From the NCBI RefSeq assembly GCF_000380185.1, contig NZ_KB904768.1, positions 1 through 40,259 of the forward strand: a DNA stretch of 40,259 nucleotides, read 5' to 3'. Shown here piece by piece: positions 32,924 through 40,259 of the stretch (positions within the stretch are counted from its first letter, which is position 1; every line of letters starts with the position of its first letter). The stretch comes from Thiofilum flexile DSM 14609. Its GTDB lineage: Bacteria; Pseudomonadota; Gammaproteobacteria; Thiotrichales; Thiotrichaceae. The translations under genes were made by a program, and so were the position numbers. Below the pieces are notes generated by a model that worked only from the letters and a program-made list of their open reading frames with translations, did not search any database and was not told the DNA's origin.

Positions 32924-33523
32924 ATGCAACTAGAAGAACACACAGCCATCGCCCCAGAGCAGCAATACCGCGCTAGTGTTTATCGTTTATTAGCGGCGTT
33001 ATTGCGTGATATTCCCAGCGAGGCGGTGCTGACCTATGCGCGACAACTAGCAGACCTCAGCGAGGGAGGTGATGCCTTGGCAACCGCATTGGTGGGATTA
33101 GGCTTAGCGGCTCGTCATACCGATCCATTGGCCATTGATGATGAGTTTCACGCCTTATTTATTGGTATGGGTCGCGGTGAAATCGTTCCCTATGGCTCCT
33201 GGTATTTAACCGGCTTTCTGATGGAAAAGCCTTTGAGCTTATTACGTCAGGAACTCTTTGCACTGGGGTTTGAACGCGATCCAAGCGTCAAAGAACCCGA
33301 AGATCATGTCGCCGCCCTGTGCGAGGTCATGGCTATACTTATTGAAACCGACGCAGAATTTGCCCAACAACAGCACTTTTTTAGTCGACATATAGCCGAT
33401 TGGCAACAACGCTTCTATCAAGACCTAGAACAAGCACCTTCGGCCGCTTTTTATCAGGCTGTTGCCCAACTTGGCAGCGCTTTTATTCAGTTTGAGCAAC
33501 AGTATTTCAGTATTCAACAGTGA
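32924..33523 (+). CDS. TorD/DmsD-family molybdoenzyme chaperone
   Basis: A roughly 199-residue all-helical protein: Y-R-L-L-A-A-L-L near the start, then D-E-F-H-A-L-F-I-G and P-Y-G-S-W-Y-L-T-G-F, the conserved core of TorD-like chaperones, and E-P-E-D-H-V. Such proteins bind the twin-arginine signal of the catalytic subunit until cofactor is inserted. The ATG at 32924 has GAAGGAG 8-9 nt upstream; an upstream ATG at 32882 has none. It directly precedes the TAT-signal proteins it probably serves. Confidence 0.86.
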   Translation: MQLEEHTAIAPEQQYRASVYRLLAALLRDIPSEAVLTYARQLADLSEGGDALATALVGLGLAARHTDPLAIDDEFHALFIGMGRGEIVPYGSWYLTGFLMEKPLSLLRQELFALGFERDPSVKEPEDHVAALCEVMAILIETDAEFAQQQHFFSRHIADWQQRFYQDLEQAPSAAFYQAVAQLGSAFIQFEQQYFSIQQ

Positions 33524-33533
33524 GAGACAGAGC

Positions 33534-33749
33534 ATGAAACCAACTGAACAGATTAACACGCCTCATAATCGTCGCGGATTCCTGCGCGGTACCCTCGCTG
33601 CTAGTACAGGTGCTGTATTAGCCGCCGCACTTCCGAGTGCTACGGAAGCAGAACCAGTCGTGACTGCGCCAACACCTGAGCCACAGACTAAACAAGGCTA
33701 TCGTGAGACGGCACATATTGCTGCCTACTATAAAACTGCTGCAAACTAA
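33534..33749 (+). CDS. Small TAT-signal protein of the formate dehydrogenase locus
   Basis: A 71-residue protein beginning with a twin-arginine signal (N-R-R-G-F-L-R-G, then A-rich hydrophobic stretch) and a short tail of about 35 residues ending H-I-A-A-Y-Y-K-T-A. The start at 33534 leaves a normal TAT leader; the frame further upstream runs back into the chaperone gene. Small proteins of this form lie before fdhA in many Proteobacteria. Role unknown; it might be a small subunit or an assembly factor. It is 12 bp before fdhA. Confidence 0.8.
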   Translation: MKPTEQINTPHNRRGFLRGTLAASTGAVLAAALPSATEAEPVVTAPTPEPQTKQGYRETAHIAAYYKTAAN

Positions 33750-33761
33750 CAGGAGCCTGCG

Positions 33762-36662
33762 ATGAAACTCACTAAAATTAGCGGGCAAACCGGTACAGTA
33801 ACGACCGCAACCCCTGCCATTAAATCAGTCACACGCCGTGAATTTCTGCAGACCTCCAGCCTCATGGCAGGTGGTAGTCTATTAGCTACGGGCTTAAGTA
33901 CTGGCATGATGCGTAAAGCCCAAGCGGCTGATGCTGCCAAACCTGCTGCTGCGAATACTAAAATAGCACGCACCATTTGCTCGCACTGCTCGGTAGGCTG
34001 CGGCATTATTGCGGAGGTGCAAAATGGAGTTTGGACTAAACAAGAACCTGCTTTTGATCACCCCTTTAACCTAGGCGGACACTGTGCTAAGGGAGCGGCC
34101 ATCCGCGAACACGGCCATGGCGAACGCCGTCTGAAATACCCAATGAAACTGGTGGATGGTAAATGGAAAAAACTATCCTGGGATGAGGCGATTAATGAAG
34201 TAGGCGATAAGCTCTTACAAATCCGTGAGCAATCCGGCCCCGACTCTGTTTACTGGCTAGGTTCTGCCAAGCACAGTAATGAGCAAGCTTACCTCTATCG
34301 TAAAATGGCTTCACTCTGGGGGACGAATAACGTCGACCATCAAGCCCGTATCTGCCACTCCACCACCGTAGCAGGGGTAGCCAATACTTGGGGGTATGGT
34401 GCCATGACCAACTCCTACAATGATATACACAATGCCAAAGCTATCTTTATGATTGGTGCCAACTCTGCCGAAGCACATCCGGTAGCGTTGCAACATATTC
34501 TCAAAGCGAAAGAAGAAAATCATGCTCCTATGATTGTGGTTGATCCGCGCTTTACCCGCACAGCCGCTCACGCTACCCAATATATTCGTATTCGTCCGGG
34601 CACGGATGTGCCGTTTATTTGGGGCATGCTGTATCACATTTTTGCCAATGGTTGGGAAGATAAAGAATTTATCCGTCAGCGCGTCTACGGTATGGAGGAG
34701 ATTAAAGCCGAGGTCGCTAAATGGACACCTGCTGAGGTCGAAAACGTGACCGGAGCCTCCGAGGCGGTAGTCAAAAGAGCCGCTCAAACCATGGCACAAT
34801 ATCGCCCCGGTACGGTGATATGGTGTATGGGGGGTACTCAGCACACCATAGGTAATAACAATACCCGTGCCTACTGCATCCTACAATTGGCGCTCGGTAA
34901 TATGGGCGTCTCTGGAGGTGGCACTAATATTTTCCGGGGGCACGATAATGTGCAAGGTGCTACCGACTTTGGTGTCACCTCTGATAGTCTGCCCGGTTAC
35001 TATGGTATAGAAGAAGGTGCTTGGAAACACTGGGCTAAAGTCTGGGATGTGGATTTTGAGTGGCTTAAAGGACGCTTTGAAGCCGGAAAATATGAAAAGG
35101 GCAAAGACAAAGACGGCAATGAAATTGAAATCGGCGTGATGAATACCAAAGGTATTCCGGTTTCACGCTGGATTGATGGGGTATTAGAAGACAAAGCCAA
35201 TGTAGCGCAAAAAGACAATATTCGCGCCATGATTATGTGGGGTCATGCACCTAATAGCCAAACCCGTGGCACAGAGATGAAAAAGGCTTTCGAGAAACTC
35301 GATATGCTGGTCATTGTTGACCCCTTCCCTACCGTTTCTGCGGTCATGTCTGAGCGCAAAGATGGGGTTTATCTCCTACCCGCCACGACCCAATTTGAGA
35401 CTTATGGCTCAGTTACCGCCTCGAATCGTTCGGTGCAATGGCGTGATCAAGTCATTGAACCGCTATTTGAGTCTAAGCCTGATCACAGCATTATGTATTT
35501 GCTCACCAAAAAACTAGGCTTTGACAAGGAAATGTTTAAAAACATTAGCGTCAAGGGTGAGGAGCCGCTGATTGAAGATGTGACACGCGAGTTCAATCGC
35601 GGTATGTGGACTGTTGGCTATACTGGACAAAGCCCTGAGCGCTTGAAACAACATCAGCAAAACTGGGGAACCTTCGATTACACCAGCCTACGTGCTAATG
35701 GTGGGGCTTGTGATGGTGAGTTTTATGGCTTGCCTTGGCCTTGCTGGGGTACACCTGAGATGAAACATCCGGGAACCGCTAATCTCTATGATACCCGTCT
35801 CACCGTCGCTGAAGGTGGTCTAAACTTCCGTGCCAATTTCGGTGTAGAGCGTAATGGTGTCAATCTTTTAGCCGAAGACTCTTGGTCAAAAGGGGCAGAA
35901 ATTCAAGACGGCTATCCCGAATTTACCGCTGACTTACTGAAAAAGCTGGGCTGGTGGGATGATTTAACCGAGGCAGAAAAAGCAGCGGCTGAAGGCAAAA
36001 ACTGGAAAAACGACCTTTCCGGTGGTATTCAACGGGTGGTCATTAAGCATGGCTGTGCTCCTTTTGGTAATGCTAAAGCGCGTGCCATTGTGTGGACTTT
36101 CCCCGATCCTGTACCCATTCACCGCGAACCGCTTTATACCTCACGCCGTGATTTAATAGAAAAATATCCCACTTATGAAGACCGTAAGTCGTTCTGGCGT
36201 TTGCCTACCCGTTATAAATCGGTGCAAACGCCGGATCATGCTAAAGACTATCCGATGATTCTAACCTCCGGGCGCTTGGTAGAGTACGAGGGTGGTGGTG
36301 ATGAAACCCGCTCGAATCCGTGGCTGGCAGAATTGCAACAACATATGTTTGTCGAGATTAATCCCCGCGATGCGAATAATGCGGGCTTAAAAGAGGGTGA
36401 TGATGTTTGGGTTGAAGGGGCTGAGGGTGGCAAAATTAAGGTTAAAGCCTTAGTCACTGAACGGGTCGCTCCGGGGGTTGCCTTTACCCCCTTCCACTTC
36501 GGTGGAGTATTTCAGGGGAAAGATCTGCGGGATAAATACCCTGAAGGTAGCGATCCCTATGTATTAGGGGAGGCCTGTAATACCGCCTTTACCTATGGTT
36601 ATGACTCCGTGACTGCCATGCAAGAAACCAAATGCAGTCTATGCCGCATCACTAAAGCTTAA
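33762..36662 (+). CDS. fdhA: Formate dehydrogenase catalytic subunit, periplasmic FDH3 type
   Basis: The 966-residue molybdopterin enzyme oxidises formate to CO2. A TAT signal (T-R-R-E-F-L-Q at residue 24) directs folded export. The N-terminal cluster C-S-H-C-S-V-G-C ... H-C (about 73-108) binds 4Fe-4S. The active-site residue is cysteine (R-I-C-H-S, Cys198) where E. coli FdnG has selenocysteine, so no SECIS is needed; the His next to it is kept. A molydopterin dinucleotide-binding domain ends the protein, with A-P-N-S-Q-T-R-G and R-L-V-E-Y-E-G-G-G-D. AGGAG lies before the ATG. Next genes encode the beta and gamma subunits. Confidence 0.94.
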   Translation: MKLTKISGQTGTVTTATPAIKSVTRREFLQTSSLMAGGSLLATGLSTGMMRKAQAADAAKPAAANTKIARTICSHCSVGCGIIAEVQNGVWTKQEPAFDHPFNLGGHCAKGAAIREHGHGERRLKYPMKLVDGKWKKLSWDEAINEVGDKLLQIREQSGPDSVYWLGSAKHSNEQAYLYRKMASLWGTNNVDHQARICHSTTVAGVANTWGYGAMTNSYNDIHNAKAIFMIGANSAEAHPVALQHILKAKEENHAPMIVVDPRFTRTAAHATQYIRIRPGTDVPFIWGMLYHIFANGWEDKEFIRQRVYGMEEIKAEVAKWTPAEVENVTGASEAVVKRAAQTMAQYRPGTVIWCMGGTQHTIGNNNTRAYCILQLALGNMGVSGGGTNIFRGHDNVQGATDFGVTSDSLPGYYGIEEGAWKHWAKVWDVDFEWLKGRFEAGKYEKGKDKDGNEIEIGVMNTKGIPVSRWIDGVLEDKANVAQKDNIRAMIMWGHAPNSQTRGTEMKKAFEKLDMLVIVDPFPTVSAVMSERKDGVYLLPATTQFETYGSVTASNRSVQWRDQVIEPLFESKPDHSIMYLLTKKLGFDKEMFKNISVKGEEPLIEDVTREFNRGMWTVGYTGQSPERLKQHQQNWGTFDYTSLRANGGACDGEFYGLPWPCWGTPEMKHPGTANLYDTRLTVAEGGLNFRANFGVERNGVNLLAEDSWSKGAEIQDGYPEFTADLLKKLGWWDDLTEAEKAAAEGKNWKNDLSGGIQRVVIKHGCAPFGNAKARAIVWTFPDPVPIHREPLYTSRRDLIEKYPTYEDRKSFWRLPTRYKSVQTPDHAKDYPMILTSGRLVEYEGGGDETRSNPWLAELQQHMFVEINPRDANNAGLKEGDDVWVEGAEGGKIKVKALVTERVAPGVAFTPFHFGGVFQGKDLRDKYPEGSDPYVLGEACNTAFTYGYDSVTAMQETKCSLCRITKA

Positions 36663-36672
36663 GGAATCTATC

Positions 36673-37389
36673 ATGGCAAGAATGAAATTTTATTGCGATT
36701 CAGAACGCTGCATCGAGTGCAATGGTTGTGTTACCGCCTGCAAAAATGCCAATGAGGTTCCGTGGGGCATTAATCGGCGGCGGGTGGTCACTATTAAAGA
36801 CGGACAGCCGGGCGAGCGCTCGATTTCGGTAGCCTGTATGCATTGCTCCGATGCGCCCTGTCAGGCAGTCTGTCCGGTCAATTGTTTCGTCACCACCCCT
36901 GATGGGATTGTGCTGCACAATAAGGACACTTGTATTGGTTGTGGTTATTGCTTCTATGCTTGTCCCTTTGGTGCTCCGCAATTCCCTACTGATGGTGCTT
37001 TTTCTTCCCGTGGCAAAATGGATAAATGTACTTTTTGCGCGGGTGGCCCTGAAGAGGCTGATAATAGTCCCGAAGAATTCAGAAAGTATGGCAGCAATCG
37101 GATTGCCGAGGGTAAGCTTCCCTTATGTGCCGAAATGTGCTCCACCAAAGCTCTCCTTGCGGGTGATGCCAGTGTCGTGTCTGATATTTACCGCCAACGT
37201 GTGGTCAATCGTGCCGCCAGCGCCTTATTAGGGGGCAGTGGCTTACAGCAAACCGGATTCCAGCCTAGTGTTGCGGGCACAGGTGTAACCAGCGTACCAC
37301 CAGAATCAGGCAAAGCCACCGCCGAGCCAACGGGTATGCCAGCAGACGATGTGCCACCTAGCACTCAAGTTCCTGCACCTTTGCAGTAA
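36673..37389 (+). CDS. fdhB: Formate dehydrogenase iron-sulfur (beta) subunit, FDH3 type
   Basis: The 238-residue product carries four ferredoxin-like cysteine sets: C-I-E-C-N-G-C, C-M-H-C-S-D-A-P-C-Q-A-V-C, C-I-G-C-G-Y-C-F-Y-A-C-P and C-T-F-C ... C-A-E-M-C. It moves electrons from the molybdenum site towards the cytochrome b subunit. No own signal peptide; presumably exported with FdhA by hitchhiking. Unlike typical members of about 200 residues it ends in a Gly/Pro/Thr/Ser-rich tail of about 50 residues (188-238). It lies 10 bp after fdhA with AAGGA before the ATG. Confidence 0.92.
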   Translation: MARMKFYCDSERCIECNGCVTACKNANEVPWGINRRRVVTIKDGQPGERSISVACMHCSDAPCQAVCPVNCFVTTPDGIVLHNKDTCIGCGYCFYACPFGAPQFPTDGAFSSRGKMDKCTFCAGGPEEADNSPEEFRKYGSNRIAEGKLPLCAEMCSTKALLAGDASVVSDIYRQRVVNRAASALLGGSGLQQTGFQPSVAGTGVTSVPPESGKATAEPTGMPADDVPPSTQVPAPLQ

Positions 37390-37399
37390 GGAGTGAACT

Positions 37400-38341
37400 A
37401 TGAATGACGGGTCAGTCAAAAACCCCGGCATTGAGTTTTGGGATGCGGTGCGCGGACATGAGGGTGCAGAGACTGGGCAAGTACGTTCACAAGTCACCAG
37501 TATTGATAGCACCACGCTGATCAACCCTATGGGTGAGGAGTGGCGCTTATATCGTATGGATATGCTCATTCCGACCGCCGCTATTGTATTAGGACTCACG
37601 CTGTTAGCCATTGTGCTCTTTCGGCTCATACGCGGTGAAATTAAGATTCAAGGCGGCTATTCGGGGCAAAAAATTAAACGCTTTAGCACCTTCCAGCGTT
37701 ATGTGCATTGGACTACGGCTATTTTATTTATTGTATTAGCCCTGACTGGAGTGATATTGCTGTTTGGACGCTATATAGTTATCCCCGTTTTTGGCGCAGA
37801 GATTGGGGGTACACTAACATGGCTATGTAAACGTACCCATGACTTTGCAGGGCCTGCCTTTGGGGTCGCCCTTTTGGTAATGATCATTACCTTTATAAAA
37901 GGCAATATGCCCAGCCGCATTGATCTGCAATGGCTCCTTAAAGGGGGTGGTTTATTCGGTAAACATGCCTCTGCGGGGCGCTATAATGCGGGAGAAAAAG
38001 CGTGGTACTGGACGATAGCATTGGCTGGGACGTTAGTGGTATTGAGTGGTTTAGTGTTGGATTTCCCTAATTTTGATCAGGGGCGGAATACCATGATGTA
38101 TTCCCACTGGGTTCACTCTATCGGTGCCGTGATTTTAATAGCCTTTGCTATGGGGCATATTTATATGGGCACCATCGCTATGCAAGGAGCCTTTGAGGCT
38201 ATGCAAACCGGCTATTGTGATAGCAATTGGGCAAAAGAGCATCATGATCTATGGTATGCCGACATGCAGGAAGCTGGGAAAATTGACGAGCCAACTAATG
38301 AACCTGCGGGTACTTTGCAACTAGCGGATAATAAATCCTAG
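37400..38341 (+). CDS. Formate dehydrogenase cytochrome b (gamma) subunit
   Basis: The 313-residue membrane protein has an N-terminal helix (about 54-75) and four helices of the b-cytochrome domain from about residue 105. Candidate haem ligands are the histidines in R-Y-V-H-W-T-T, K-R-T-H-D-F, S-H-W-V-H-S and M-G-H-I-Y. It anchors the enzyme in the inner membrane and passes electrons to quinone. The N-terminal 45 residues are hydrophilic and unusual. A GGAG site lies before the ATG and a hairpin follows the stop. Confidence 0.9.
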   Translation: MNDGSVKNPGIEFWDAVRGHEGAETGQVRSQVTSIDSTTLINPMGEEWRLYRMDMLIPTAAIVLGLTLLAIVLFRLIRGEIKIQGGYSGQKIKRFSTFQRYVHWTTAILFIVLALTGVILLFGRYIVIPVFGAEIGGTLTWLCKRTHDFAGPAFGVALLVMIITFIKGNMPSRIDLQWLLKGGGLFGKHASAGRYNAGEKAWYWTIALAGTLVVLSGLVLDFPNFDQGRNTMMYSHWVHSIGAVILIAFAMGHIYMGTIAMQGAFEAMQTGYCDSNWAKEHHDLWYADMQEAGKIDEPTNEPAGTLQLADNKS

Positions 38342-38372
38342 CCAGATTAGAATGATCTAGTAAATAGTTACT

Positions 38373-38403
38373 CCCTCAACCTGTTTTCTTAATAGGTTGG
38401 GGG
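38373..38403 (+). terminator. Hairpin after the formate dehydrogenase operon
   Basis: CCCTCAACCT (38373-38382) and AGGTTGGGGG (38394-38403) form a 10-bp stem with one G-T pair and an 11-nt loop, 31 bp after the stop of the gamma-subunit gene. No T-tract follows, so the terminating activity is uncertain. Confidence 0.6.
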
Positions 38404-38445
38404 GATAATTGCCTCCCTAATAATACCGTGCATCCCATTAACGTA

Positions 38446-38474
38446 TTGACACTCAACGTTATCTCCATTAGATT
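38446..38474 (+). promoter_or_regulatory. Sigma-70-like promoter for the small CxxC protein
   Basis: Perfect -35 TTGACA, spacer of 17 bp, and TAGATT as -10. It predicts transcription from about 38481, giving a leader of about 70 nt. Confidence 0.6.
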
Positions 38475-38502
38475 TTCTCAGGCAATTTTGCAAAACCTAA
38501 TG

Positions 38503-38526
38503 CTTCAGGACATCGGCCCCCTGAAG
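38503..38526 (+). promoter_or_regulatory. Leader inverted repeat before the small CxxC gene
   Basis: CTTCAGG (38503-38509) and CCTGAAG (38520-38526), 7 bp with a 10-nt loop, within the predicted leader. It may be a regulator-binding site or RNA structure controlling the gene. Confidence 0.4.
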
Positions 38527-38549
38527 GGTTCAAATATCGGCCGCGATAA

Positions 38550-38783
38550 ATGTTTATATGTCAACAATGTAATATTCAAGTCCCCCCTCATATCCCTTTA
38601 AATCTCATCCCACTACAAACGCGCAATAAAAAATACCCTGCAAGAGCTAATGTCAACCGAGAGGTTCATAGCGCACCCGCGAACCATAAAAATGACCCCG
38701 GCGGCTCTGGTACGGAAATCGTGCAGGAAATTCGAGTGTGTCCAGACTGTTATGCAAAGCTGAAAACTAAACTGAGCAAATAG
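38550..38783 (+). CDS. Small zinc-ribbon-like protein (two CxxC)
   Basis: A 77-residue protein I do not recognise. It has C-Q-Q-C at residues 4-7 and C-P-D-C near 66-69, a pattern for one structural zinc, with a Gly-, Asn- and Pro-rich middle. An in-frame stop directly before the ATG at 38550 rules out a longer form, although the ribosome site is weak (AAGGG 21 nt upstream). A promoter at 38446 supports expression. Could be a regulator or assembly factor; not clearly tied to the fdh genes. Confidence 0.6.
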   Translation: MFICQQCNIQVPPHIPLNLIPLQTRNKKYPARANVNREVHSAPANHKNDPGGSGTEIVQEIRVCPDCYAKLKTKLSK

Positions 38784-38811
38784 CTGATTAGTAACACTAT
38801 TAAATAGAGGT

Positions 38812-38866
38812 AACTACTCAGGTTATTGTTTTTTGTTGTTAGGGCATTGGCAGTACCTGAGTAGTT
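38812..38866. repeat. 12-bp inverted repeat between convergent genes
   Basis: AACTACTCAGGT (38812-38823) and ACCTGAGTAGTT (38855-38866) are perfectly complementary with a 31-nt spacer containing a T-rich run. It lies just after the CxxC gene and before the end of the frameshifted minus-strand gene, and may serve both as terminator. Confidence 0.6.
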
Positions 38867-38879
38867 TGAGCTACCATCA

Positions 38880-39058
38880 CTAGCTCTTTGTACTTTGATA
38901 CGGCTCGACCAGACTATCAATAAACTTGCTATAATGAGCAGAAGAAACCAATTCATCTATCTCTTCTTTAGTCAAATGATCTGCGACATCTCCCTAAATG
39001 CCAGTCGCGCCATTTCCATGACTTCATCCACTGTTCTTCTTTTATATGTATGCCCCAT
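38880..39058 (-). pseudogene. Small gene with a single-base frameshift
   Basis: The minus strand from the ATG at 39058 reads M-G-H-T-Y-K-R-R-T-V-D-E-V-M-E-M-A-R-L-A-F-R, then hits a stop after 28 codons. The -1 frame continues from a G-G-G run near 38993 as G-D-V-A-D-H-L-T-K-E-E-I-D-E-L-V and ends at 38880, about 59 residues in total. One extra G in that run would restore a single protein-like frame. It is either a true disruption, a programmed shift or a sequence error. It lies 38 bp downstream of the gene at 39097 on the same strand, so the two look like an operon. Family unknown. Confidence 0.5.
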
Positions 39059-39096
39059 CTTCTAAGACATCTAACTAACAGTAGATTATACAGATT

Positions 39097-39969
39097 CTAG
39101 GTCTGATTTAACAAATTAAGTAGATAATCATACTCTTCTATTTCTATATCTGTAAGGAGATCTTTCAATTTAACATTCATCGTTATTTGAGTTTCTAGAC
39201 CATTATACTTATCTATATGCTTAACAAGTTTCGGAGTGAAGCATCTAATTATATCAATAAGACCATTGTCATCTGTAATAAACTCTGACCTAAGGTATCT
39301 ACCACTCCAGTCACGTCCAATTTGCTCAATTTCAAGCTTGATACTTGCAAATCTAGTTATTAGCATAATATCCGCTAAAACATTTTCAGCATCAAATTTT
39401 TTAGGATCACCTTTGAATTTCATTAATTTTTTAGCAGCAGGGTTACCATAAAGGCATGCAAGACCAATAAAAACGACTAGATGCTGCCTACTAAAATTGA
39501 AACAATTTGCTTGCTCTATTATTTCTTCAGCGATCTTTAATCGTTGTTTATATGCTACAGGAGAACCAAGTTTGAAATGGTCGTTTAAAGCTTTTAAGAA
39601 ATCTAAGTAGTGAGATCTTTTTTCTTCGATAGGGTTACCTCGAAGCACCCTAAGAGACCGCAAAATAAAATCATCAGGCTCATATATATGAGCCTTTGTG
39701 AAAAAAATTCGCATAGATGCAAGGTCAGACAATATTTTCTTTTCCAACTCTTCATCTGTATCTATTCCACGTGAATCACTGACCTTCTCCATCAATGCAA
39801 ATAGATATGAAAAGCTGTTGTTAGGCCTATCTAACTCTCTAAGACGGTTAAGGAGAGCAACCTTTCGAGGGTTTTTCTCGAGTGAAGTACTTGTGAGCTT
39901 GGTTGCACTTACAACACAAATATCTAGCATATATAAAACCCAAGTTGCGCGAGCTAAAGAAAAATCCAT
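39097..39969 (-). CDS. Unrecognised protein, possibly PIN-like, at an IS982 boundary
   Basis: A 290-residue protein of unknown family. It is locally AT-rich compared with the fdh genes, suggesting transfer. The early segment L-Y-M-L-D-I-C-V-V-S (Asp16) resembles the first strand and Asp of PIN-domain ribonucleases, and acidic residues follow in A-L-M-E-K-V-S-D and T-D-E-E-L-E. I regard that as a weak hint only. The start is uncertain: the ATG at 39969 lies in the palindrome bordering the IS982 element, and M14 (39930) could be the original start. The gene may have lost its promoter or first codons to that insertion. A small frameshifted gene follows on the same strand. Confidence 0.6.
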   Translation of the reverse strand: MDFSLARATWVLYMLDICVVSATKLTSTSLEKNPRKVALLNRLRELDRPNNSFSYLFALMEKVSDSRGIDTDEELEKKILSDLASMRIFFTKAHIYEPDDFILRSLRVLRGNPIEEKRSHYLDFLKALNDHFKLGSPVAYKQRLKIAEEIIEQANCFNFSRQHLVVFIGLACLYGNPAAKKLMKFKGDPKKFDAENVLADIMLITRFASIKLEIEQIGRDWSGRYLRSEFITDDNGLIDIIRCFTPKLVKHIDKYNGLETQITMNVKLKDLLTDIEIEEYDYLLNLLNQT

Positions 39970-40027
39970 GAGGATCGTTTAAAGTCTATCGACGAAAACA
40001 AACCCTTTAAACGAGAACGCCTCATGG
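39967..40027. repeat. Imperfect palindrome at the IS982 border
   Basis: CCATGAGG ... CGTTTAAAG (39967-39984) mirrored by CTTTAAACG ... CCTCATGG (40005-40027); 17 of 17 arm bases pair, with short unequal interior loops and a 20-nt centre. It holds the ATGs of both divergent frames. Confidence 0.65.
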
Positions 40028-40259
40028 AAGAAACGATCATAGCGCTCTATTGTGTCTGTGACGACCTTTTAAAGAGCCTAAAGCGCTGCGAAGAACCCAG
40101 CCGTATGAGTGATGCAGAGGTCATCACGAGTGTAGTCGTCAGTGCCCTGTACTTTTCGGGTCATCAAGACAAGGGGTGCGAGTTTCTTAAGGCGCATGGC
40201 TATATTCCCCAGATGCTGAGCAAAAGCCGCTTTAACCGACGTGTCCATCATTTGTCGGG
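40024..40259 (+). CDS. IS982-family transposase, 5' part only
   Basis: 78 codons to the window end. The start I-I-A-L-Y-C-V-C-D-D-L-L-K, then M-S-D-A-E-V-I-T-S-V-V-V-S-A-L-Y-F-S-G-H and L-S-K-S-R-F-N-R-R-V-H, is the N-terminal helix-turn-helix region of IS982-family transposases. The DDE residues lie beyond the edge. Confidence 0.88.
   Translation, partial: MEETIIALYCVCDDLLKSLKRCEEPSRMSDAEVITSVVVSALYFSGHQDKGCEFLKAHGYIPQMLSKSRFNRRVHHLS

Noticed and set aside
33746-34006. Minus-strand frame at the start of fdhA
   Set aside because: It is antisense to the TAT signal and the first iron-sulfur motif, with no support of its own.
34311-34844. 177-residue minus-strand frame inside fdhA
   Set aside because: It lies fully opposite the conserved catalytic subunit and looks like a shadow of its codon use.
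33762-36662. Selenocysteine in the formate dehydrogenase
   Set aside because: The active-site codon at 34353-34355 is TGC (Cys), and no in-frame TGA is present.

Overview
The window looks like a chromosome segment of a gammaproteobacterium with moderate GC. It encodes a gammaproteobacterial-type RlhA, a GabT very close to the enterobacterial enzyme, NhaD, and a periplasmic (TAT-exported) FDH3-type formate dehydrogenase. A filamentous sulfur oxidiser of the Thiotrichales (Thiothrix/Thiolinea group) is my guess; it is inference from gene content, since no rRNA or other marker is present.

Layout. (1) 1-275: 5' part of an IS200/IS605 TnpA with its end hairpin, then an AT-rich stretch to 1109 with no convincing gene. 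(2) 1110-6026, minus strand: RlhA, a 761-residue protein made almost entirely of R-D-x-x-L-x-E heptads with a C-terminal membrane anchor, and a YhbS-like acetyltransferase. (3) 6135-12941, plus strand: a FadR/GntR-family regulator, a four-gene polyamine/GABA-type ABC importer and GabT, probably one nitrogen/carbon scavenging module. (4) 13209-19335: NhaD antiporter, then a minus-strand series of a lipid-kinase-like protein, a metallophosphoesterase, a translationally coupled SGNH hydrolase and GNAT pair, and an M17 leucyl aminopeptidase. (5) 19490-26185, plus strand: a tightly overlapping six-gene operon RDD / SpoIIM / DUF4129-like / DUF4350-like / MoxR ATPase / DUF58. (6) 26186-27400: a TnpB-only IS605-type element; then a 72-residue two-repeat protein and a YdcZ-type membrane protein. 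(7) 28318-38341: formate dehydrogenase locus, with fdhD and a regulator on the minus strand and, divergently, DUF3305, a DUF3306-polyferredoxin fusion, a TorD-like chaperone, a small TAT-signal protein and FdhA, FdhB, FdhC. (8) 38342-40259: a small CxxC protein, a frameshifted small gene, an unrecognised 290-residue gene and the start of an IS982-family transposase.

Dispersed through the intergenic spaces are five copies of one palindromic, MITE-like element (6905-7038, 11483-11545, 12956-13088, 17790-17959, 27678-27807). It has TTAAGTA-type ends, a long outer stem and a GGCGGC/GCCGCC inner hairpin. Two copies supply the stop codon of the adjacent gene. This repeat family, the RD-heptad protein, the TnpB with a displaced catalytic glutamate, the DUF3306-ferredoxin fusion and the gene pair beside IS982 are the items most worth a second look. 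I saw no CRISPR array, tRNA or rRNA.
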